DNA of 64,000 nt from Cristatella mucedo. Taxonomy: Eukaryota > Bryozoa > Phylactolaemata > Cristatellidae. Positions 57,531-64,000 of the stretch are shown here, in pieces (position 1 is the first letter of the stretch; every line of letters starts with the position of its first letter). The stretch spans positions 187,501 to 251,500 of the forward strand of contig WPIO01000058.1 in the NCBI GenBank assembly GCA_009760855.2. Direction: 5' to 3'. The position numbers and the translations under genes are program-made. The notes under the pieces are model-generated. The model searched no databases and was not told the origin of the DNA. It worked only from the letters and a program-made list of their open reading frames with translations.

Positions 57531-57959
57531 CAATCACCGCAGTGGACTTTGACTTTGTATTATAAGCACAGATCTATATCATCGCAATATAAATACAAAT
57601 AATCTTCAGCCTCAAATTAGCCTTAATCTCTAAAATGATTTAAACTAATTTTTCCTGGAATGAAAAATGTATGGAAAAAGGAAAACATTTAATTATTTTT
57701 TCAAAAAGATGAAGTTCATCAACATAAGTAACGTAGAATAGGGTAGGTTTATGGACTGGCTAAGCTTCAGTATCCTTCGTGAAGTCTACACGGTGTCGCA
57801 ACTAATTTTTGCAGGGTACAAATACATATTTTCCACTTCGAGCAAAACTATTTTGCTAGCCATCTTTACAAACCTAAGATATTCTAGTTCATTTTTTTTA
57901 CTGCACAGTTGCCTGCTCTTGGTCGGTCAAAATTAAACTTCTTGCAGCTGGTTAGGTCC
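57531..57959. other. No recognisable feature
   Basis: A/T-rich spacer with one 61-codon open frame and no motif. Confidence 0.35.
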
Positions 57960-58050
57960 TAAGCTACACAAGGAGAGGTATTTTTAATCTTTAAAATCTC
58001 AAAGCGATGGTAATAGTAGTTTAGGCTCTTCTGCTACACAATGCCTACTT
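57960..58050 (+). mobile_element. SINE-A tail fragment
   Basis: AAGCGATGGTAATAGTAGTT and TAGGCTCTTCTGCTACACAA match the SINE-A body end only. Confidence 0.45.
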
Positions 58051-58082
58051 GGTAATCTGTAACTTGGACCCCTCCTTCAGCC

Positions 58083-58084
<2 letters not shown>

Positions 58085-58154
<70 letters not shown>

Positions 58155-58202
58155 CAATACGTTGGTGGAGGGGCGCGAGTGGGGGGGGGGGGGGGGGGGG
58201 GG
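58085..58202. repeat. (GT)n microsatellite and poly-G run
   Basis: About 34 GT units (58085-58152), then a 22-23-base G run at 58180-58202. The long Val/Cys and His/Thr frames across it are translation artefacts. Confidence 0.97.
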
Positions 58203-58419
58203 CGCTTGATAGAATGTGGCATTTCGGTAGTGAAAGAAATGCATACAAGGAGTACTAACAATGAAACAGCCGAAAATATCGTGCTGTTCTGTTGCAACGA
58301 AATCGCGTGTGTGCCTGCTTATGAGTCTCTTTGCATTTGTACGTGCATCTACAGTAAATATTCCTTGTGTATACTTTATGCATATATGCATATATACATA
58401 TATATGCACGCAAATGTAT

Positions 58420-58600
58420 GTATGCTGCACTAACCATATTTGAATGCTGACTCTTTGCATGTCACCTCTAACCATGTTATGCTTGTTGTTCGTTGAGCAT
58501 GCTACTGCTAACCATTCGATCATGCTTCCTTTACAGCCACTGTAAAAGACCTAGAAAGAGATTTAGTTCTCTGAAGGCGCTGTATCAAATGTATTATATA
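58420..58600 (+). mobile_element. LINE family A, 3'UTR fragment (variant)
   Basis: GCTGCACTAACCATATTTGA, AATGCTGACTCTTTGCATGT, TTGAGCATGCTACTGCTAAC, then AAAGACCTAGAAAGAGATTT and AGTTCTCTGAAGGCGCTGTA. Same variant as at 4.4 kb and 26.9 kb. Confidence 0.75.
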
Positions 58601-58647
58601 TAATTATATATGTGTATATGTGTGTATGTTGATTTCATCAAAGCATA

Positions 58648-58802
58648 TACAATATAATTTATTTCATCTGTATAGCACCCCAAGAGAACTTAATCTCTAG
58701 TCAGGCACTTCACATATGCCTCGGGTCTCGAGCCCACGACCTCAGCCAGACCTTGGTCGGGGCGAGTACCTTAATCGCTGGGCCAAACCAGCTCGGCCAG
58801 AA
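58648..58802 (-). mobile_element. SINE-B, well-preserved copy
   Basis: In reverse: GCCGAGCTGGTTTGGCCCAG and CGATTAAGGTACTCGCC, box B GGTCGTGGGCTCGAGACC, then GTGCCTGACTAGAGATTAAG, TTCTCTTGGGGTGCTATACA. It serves as the reference for the SINE-B calls. Confidence 0.85.
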
Positions 58803-61149
58803 GTCCTTACGTCGGGGTCGGGTGGTCCAGAAAAAACTTCAAGTGTTCGGAGAGTTTTAAAGAACTATTAACTTCAACATCATTAAATTGATCCGGATTA
58901 CTGCGGATAACTACTTGTCCGTTACAGTTTTGCCCACGATCATAAAAGAGCTTTTGAGGGATTATTCGAGAAGATCAGTGTAAGGCGCTGCAGGGGGCTG
59001 CCGATTGAAACTTTCTTATTCAACCGATGGGAACTCAATACTGATAAAGCTGCCTCAGTGAAGAATAAAAAAATGAATGCGTTGTAAAGAGGTATCTTTT
59101 TATAGTGCTTCCCTAGTTAACTTCCACTGTGAAGTGCGAATGTTTTTTAATGTGCTTCCCTAGTTAATGGCTGCTTTAAAGTACCAATATTTTTTTATAT
59201 GCTTTCCTAGTTAATGGCCATTTATTTGTGCGGGTAGTTTCCATAAAGTCCTTAGCTGGCTTTCGCGATTCATATGCAGGTATGGCGTTATTCCCTAAAA
59301 AGTTTGCTGACGGTTGTTAAATCGTTGCCGATTCTCTATGGTTTCTAATTTTCTGCCACAAAAAATGTCCCATATGCATGTGCGTGTGTCTGTTTATACA
59401 GTTTACGTGCAGTTCCTAATTAATCGTTTTTAATACGCTAGTGCTGATTGGTTTTAAAATAATAAAGCGTTTGGTTGAACAACTATTGTAGGCATGCAAT
59501 ACTGGGTTCGTGTCGCCTCGTTGCATGAGTTTGATAGCTTCCATTTTTTGCGCTATATATTTGGATACAGGATTCATCAGGATTACTACGATTTTATTTC
59601 GAGAAACTATTGCAACGCCTTTGACGATGGTCTACAAAGAGCTGCGGCAGAAGACGAAAGAGCTAGTGGCTCGCGAAAAAGCTTTTGAGAGGTTGTAGGG
59701 TTCCAAAACAATTTAGAAGGTTCCATTTATGGAATTTCTAGTAGGTATTAGAAGCTTCTCGTGAAATCGAGTGTGAGTACGTGAGTAACAGAAGAGTAGA
59801 GTCACGAGAGCGATATCCTAGAAAATGCAAGTTAGCACGCCTTACCCCAGAAAGGCTGTCGTTCTTGATGAACGAAGCGTCGGTAAGCCCGTGTACTGGC
59901 AAATGTTCTGTGGTTCAGCTAGTCCGTAACTTCCATAACTTTAACAAGTCCGAGCAAGTAAGCAACTAGTTTTCTTAGCGCTCGGCGCTGAACTCATTCA
60001 TTGTTATTGGTAACATTACAGGTACTTACGGAGTTTCTTTAGTCGTGGTCGCATGGGTGTGTACGAAGTCTTTAGCCGGCTCGCCACATGTAGAATATTG
60101 GTGCGACTTTGTAAAAATGCATCGCTCATAGTTTTCAACTCGTTGTCAATGTTAATCATTTTACTGCGATTATTTAGATTAACGCCATGTAATTGTCAAG
60201 ATTGTTAAGCGGTACATCCGTAGTCAAACGTTGTAAATCTAGCCCAGCAGTTTTTATCTTCCCGATCCATTCTAAGACGTGGTCAATTGTATGCCCGCAA
60301 GCATGGTTAGTAGTATAATGCATTGACTCAAGATTTTACTATCATTATAACTACTTGCAAAAACATGCTAGACTGTTGTAGCAGAATAAATACCGGACTT
60401 GAGAAAAAATTTGTCATCAAGTTATTTTCAATTTTTGGCTGCACGCCTTCCAGCCGCAGGTATTGAAAAAATAATTTCCTTGCACTGAGAAACTGATAAA
60501 TCTGCATCCTCTTTTTTATGATGATACCAGTTAGAATAAATATTATACACAGTTTGTATCTACATATGTACCGTATGTGCCATATACAGATATGTGCACT
60601 TATGGAGTGACACAGAGAAAAAGCATCGGTCATGATAAAGGTATATCACACATGGGCAGCAGTCCGACCTATTGCGGATTTCTTGACGAACTGCGATCGA
60701 CCGTAACTTAATTCAATGGAGTTCTTCTCTGCCAACACTGAGCAAGGTTCGGTGCTGCAGCTCAATAATGGTTGTCCTGAAATATGGAATATATAATCTA
60801 AACACAGTGTCATTTGATGAGCAATCGTTATTTGAGCGCCATATGTATTATTATTGGTAGACAGCAGTGGATTTCAGTTGGTAGTGATACGGCAATGAAA
60901 ATAAAAAATATAAGCAATCTTAGTGAGGATCTTGTACAGCACAAAGGAAGCGCTGCCAGACTACAGACTCTCGAATAGCATTCGACAATCTTCCACCTGG
61001 CATTCGTGCTAACAGTATCAATGACAATTATCAGGTTTACCAAACAGCAGCCGAATAGCAGACACAATGGCAGAGGAGGCACAACTAATTTCTCTACATG
61101 CTTGCGATTAGTTCATTTCTTCTTGGTATTGGGTATGATATGACAGTAT
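58803..61149. other. No supported gene; short tandem repeat at 59094-59240
   Basis: Three imperfect 48-57 bp units, each containing TTTTTTA..TGCTTCCCTAGTTAA, at 59094-59240. Two small plus-strand frames (59494-59698 and 59781-59969) are motif-free. The second ends just before a GTAAGC that could be a donor, so a missed exon cannot be excluded. The rest is featureless. Confidence 0.4.
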
Positions 61150-61275
61150 GTCATTTGTTCGGAACCCTAAGAGAACTTAATCTTGGCCAAAGCACGTTAC
61201 ATCTCCCGAAGGGTTCGTACCCACGACTCTGGGCTTTAAAAGCGGGCACCTTATGCCTGGACCAAACCAGGGTGC
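61150..61275 (-). mobile_element. SINE-B copy, degraded
   Basis: GTTCGGAACCCTAAGAGAAC, TTAATCTTGGCCAAAGCACG, GGTTCGTACCCACGACTCTG and CCTGGACCAAACCAGGGTGC match SINE-B in reverse. Confidence 0.65.
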
Positions 61276-61850
61276 GGTCAGCAATGACAGTGGCTTTCGG
61301 TCAACACGGATAAGTGATGCATATGATTAATATGTAACTTGAGCGACGTCTCGGAGGCCGGTTATCTGGAATCAAATCACAAAGGGCTATGGTTGTGAAT
61401 AGTGGGAATAGCAAACGCCAGGGAGTCTACCGAGCAGGAACACCAATCTGGTGAGACTATTTTTGAGAAATCATTTCCCTCAGGATTGATTGTTCTTACG
61501 GGATGGGCTAAGGCAAGGTTGGCCTAGCTTTGGGCTATTCTGTTACCCCCTCAAACGGAATTGGCCGCTCCCACGATCTGAATCTTCTTTTTGGATACGA
61601 AAAATTCCACCAAGCCTCAACAATTAATGCAATTGTAGCCTTAAGGCTGGTCTTCAAATCCAATTAACTCGATCGTGGAACTCGCCCCTTGCCAGAGGAG
61701 CTGTAATAACTTTTGGTTGATCCATGCAGAGGGGGGAAAGATAAAATACAAAATGCTAACAAATGAACAGGGCTCACTGCCTATTTCCTTCTTATTAAAC
61801 CCAGCTGCTGCTACTGCTGTTTCAGCCTACTATTACCACGGGTCAATAAA
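61276..61850. other. Mostly unassigned; a LINE B trace at 61630-61720
   Basis: AAGGCTGGTCTTCAAATCCA resembles the KLVFKSQ segment of LINE B. Otherwise no feature is recognised. Confidence 0.3.
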
Positions 61851-62200
61851 ATGACTTCCACTATCTCTCACTTCAAAAGGCTGCTGACTCCATCAGCTGT
61901 GGATCTGTGGGTGCTATGTTATGGAATCAACGATACTTGCATAAAGTCACCATTCACTGGATGTCGACTCGGGCACTTTCTTTTTTTATCGATCCCAGAC
62001 AATTACGCTATGCCGCTCTCTTCCTTAACTGCCTTCCTGACTTCAGGCGTGCTTCTCAATCTTCTTGGTTTCATAAGATAAATTGTATTGGCTGTCGTAT
62101 GCGACTGGAAGCCGCTTAGGTTTTGGAAGAGCTTTTGAAGTCTCTGTAGAGTAGCACTCAGTTCACACAGCTGCCTGTGGAGTTACAGCCGGAGATACGC
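61851..62200 (+). mobile_element. LINE family B-like 3' fragment, diverged
   Basis: AAAAGGCTGCTGACTCCATC and TGTGGATCTGTGGGTGCTAT, then TGGCTGTCGTATGCGACTGG, AAGCCGCTTAGG and GTGGAGTTACAGCCGGAGAT. It follows the order of the family B C-terminus and 3'UTR and is probably a separate subfamily. Confidence 0.6.
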
Positions 62201-64000
62201 AAAGGTACCCATATATTCATCTGTACGCAGGCAATGGGCCCGATAATGGATCTGCTCTAAACAGCCTATTGATTCAATGCAGAGATGAAACGCGGGTCTC
62301 CACTTACCGCTGTCGCTTTCAATGCCCGGATGACTGCAATTGAGCACGAGTCACGTGAGGGTTTTCCGGATAAAGTCGGTATCGTTTTGAAAACTGACTA
62401 AAATGCATTGATTGGATCAATGATATGCTACATCCGATTGAAGCTTGGCGCCCTGTTGTAGCTGCCTTTTGTGCGGCAAAGCAAATGAACAAAGCTAGTT
62501 GACCTCGGCAATGCGGTATGCATGACAAATCTAAAAGTACAGCAAGAATCACGATAGACAGGATGTATGCCCTGAATATATTTCATAAACGCCGTGATAC
62601 AGCATGGCATTACCTACATTTTATACCAGAAAGCGCTCACTCTAGCATTCGAATGGTATATGCAATGCGACTAAAGGGCACAGGCACCCTCCGAAGCAGG
62701 AACGCCGGGCTGCTGCTTGTCCGATCTGCAGCAACGGACACACACTTTCTCTGGCTATTCCTGCAACGGCTATTGCTGCTGCTCAACAGGCGGCCGGCAA
62801 TGTGCCGCCGAGTCGATTGGCTATCGGGGCGAACGATGGTCGTTGGCTAACTGCGATTCCTTCGGGCCGGCAAGGGAACGAGATTTAGGAAATTTTGAAC
62901 CCGCCCGTTCGATTCGCATCGGTATGGCCTCCGACACCCGTGGTTTGGTATAGAATAGTTTTCCATAGATACTTCCGAAACATAAAGACTCCGACGGAAA
63001 TGGCCGCAGCTGTGAGGTTCAAATGATGCCATATGCAGCTTTCAATGACAAACGATAGCAATGTACCCAGGCTAGGTTCTGTTGGCTGGGACAGGACGGC
63101 TGTTATTTGTAAGGGTCGCCGGCTAGGCCGGGGTCTGACCTATGACATGTGCGGTGACGTGAGGTCACCGGGGCTGTAGGGTAGGAGAAGTTGACCGAGT
63201 AAGTCGTGGTGTTGGAGGCTCCCGGTATCGCCGAGTTATGCACCTGGATGGTTGCAGGCGTGCTCCGGCGATGCGGCCACGCACGCAAGGCAACCAGTGT
63301 CCAAGGCCCGAGTGGAGCTGGATAGCACGCTCGTTGTTGCGACTTGTATATTCCGCGTTCCCCGTGTAGCGTGTTCGTGGCCCCCCGTGAGTTGGTGTCT
63401 TTCGGCGGAAGCTCTCGACTGTGGTTGACATCGACTCCGACTAGCCAAGCAGTTACTCAGCTAGCCGGATCTTTTACGGTGTACGCTCGTATTGTTGGAA
63501 CGGAATCGGACTTCAGAAGCCGACTGACCAACTAACACGTTTGTTCGCTTGCTTCATCATCTTGGGCCCCTACAGTGTACTTTGTTTAGGACTCCCCTGT
63601 AGATTTGTTTAGTCCCCCTGTTGTTGGCGCATGCATTATCGTAAAGATTTTTAACCTGACGGCCGCTCTTCTTACCCTAGCTCAGCGGCAGCGTGGCCGG
63701 AGTATGGTGGGGTTTGGCGGGAAATAGCCTCTGACCCCTGGAACTCGGCTACAGCAGTAAATGCAATCTATGTCGAGGGACGATCCGATAATTTTACTCC
63801 ATTCTGCTAACAGAATAGCCCAGTCAGTTTTCAAACCTTAAATCCACTGAGTGTCTCTGAGGTGAAATAGATCGACGGCTCAGAGCTCGGGTGAGTCGCA
63901 TCACATCTAGAGAATATCTTCTGTCAAGTTTGCAGGACGTTAGTCGAGCGATAAGGTCAGGTGTCAAGGTTGTTAACACCTTATAAATATTAATGGCTTT
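62201..64000. other. No recognisable feature
   Basis: G+C rises from about 62.7 kb. Overlapping frames (62518-62953, 63103-63535) on both strands are consistent with base composition. I recognise no domain, RNA gene or mobile element. Confidence 0.35.

Noticed and set aside
58077-58523. Long His/Thr and Val/Cys open frames, also at 55969-56337
   Set aside because: Translations of (GT)n and (CA)n microsatellites.

Overview
This is animal nuclear DNA: introns with GT..AG borders, tRNA-derived SINEs, CR1/L2-group LINEs, DNA-transposon remnants and long microsatellites. I infer a lophotrochozoan, possibly a gastropod mollusc. The nearest hint is a SPIN-like hAT element, a family reported from a pond snail, but the species cannot be fixed from sequence alone. 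No bacterial, phage or CRISPR features are present.

Two host protein genes are recognised, both on the minus strand. (1) A complete CYP20A1-type cytochrome P450 (18209-46871) can be assembled by eye as 12 coding exons. All splice phases agree and they give a 472-residue protein with membrane anchor, I-helix, ExxR, DPDRF and heme-cysteine motifs. (2) The first two coding exons of CLUH, the clustered-mitochondria protein (1232-1615), are present, and the gene runs off the left edge. A tRNA-Arg(ACG) lies between them on the minus strand (11854-11926).

Most of the rest is repeats. LINE family A (CR1/L2 group, 3' stem-loop plus ATT tail) has one near-complete, frameshifted copy in CYP20A1 intron 6 (36946-40340) and many truncated copies. 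LINE family B has a long reverse-transcriptase fragment (27041-28545) and about ten 3' fragments. Two tRNA-derived SINE families are scattered across the window. SINE-B carries a 3' tail like that of LINE A, which suggests LINE A moves it. DNA elements include a 184-bp SPIN-like hAT element (53068-53251) inside an old LINE copy, a 689-bp pogo/Tigger-like element (56667-57355) and a decayed MULE transposase (about 47876-48139). Two foldback structures carry telomere-like TTTAGGG/TTTATGG repeats (5516-7870 and 55371-56303).

Layout: 1-1615 CLUH 5' exons; 1.6-18 kb intergenic, with LINEs, foldback element and tRNA; 18.2-46.9 kb CYP20A1 with repeat-filled introns; 47-50 kb minisatellite and MULE remnant; 50.5-54.8 kb nested LINE cluster; 55-58.8 kb foldback, pogo-like element, SINEs and microsatellites; 58.8-64 kb mostly without recognisable features. 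Nothing I can see amounts to a new multi-gene system. The most notable items are the SPIN-like element, the LINE/SINE shared tail, the duplicated splice donor in CYP20A1 and the two foldback elements.
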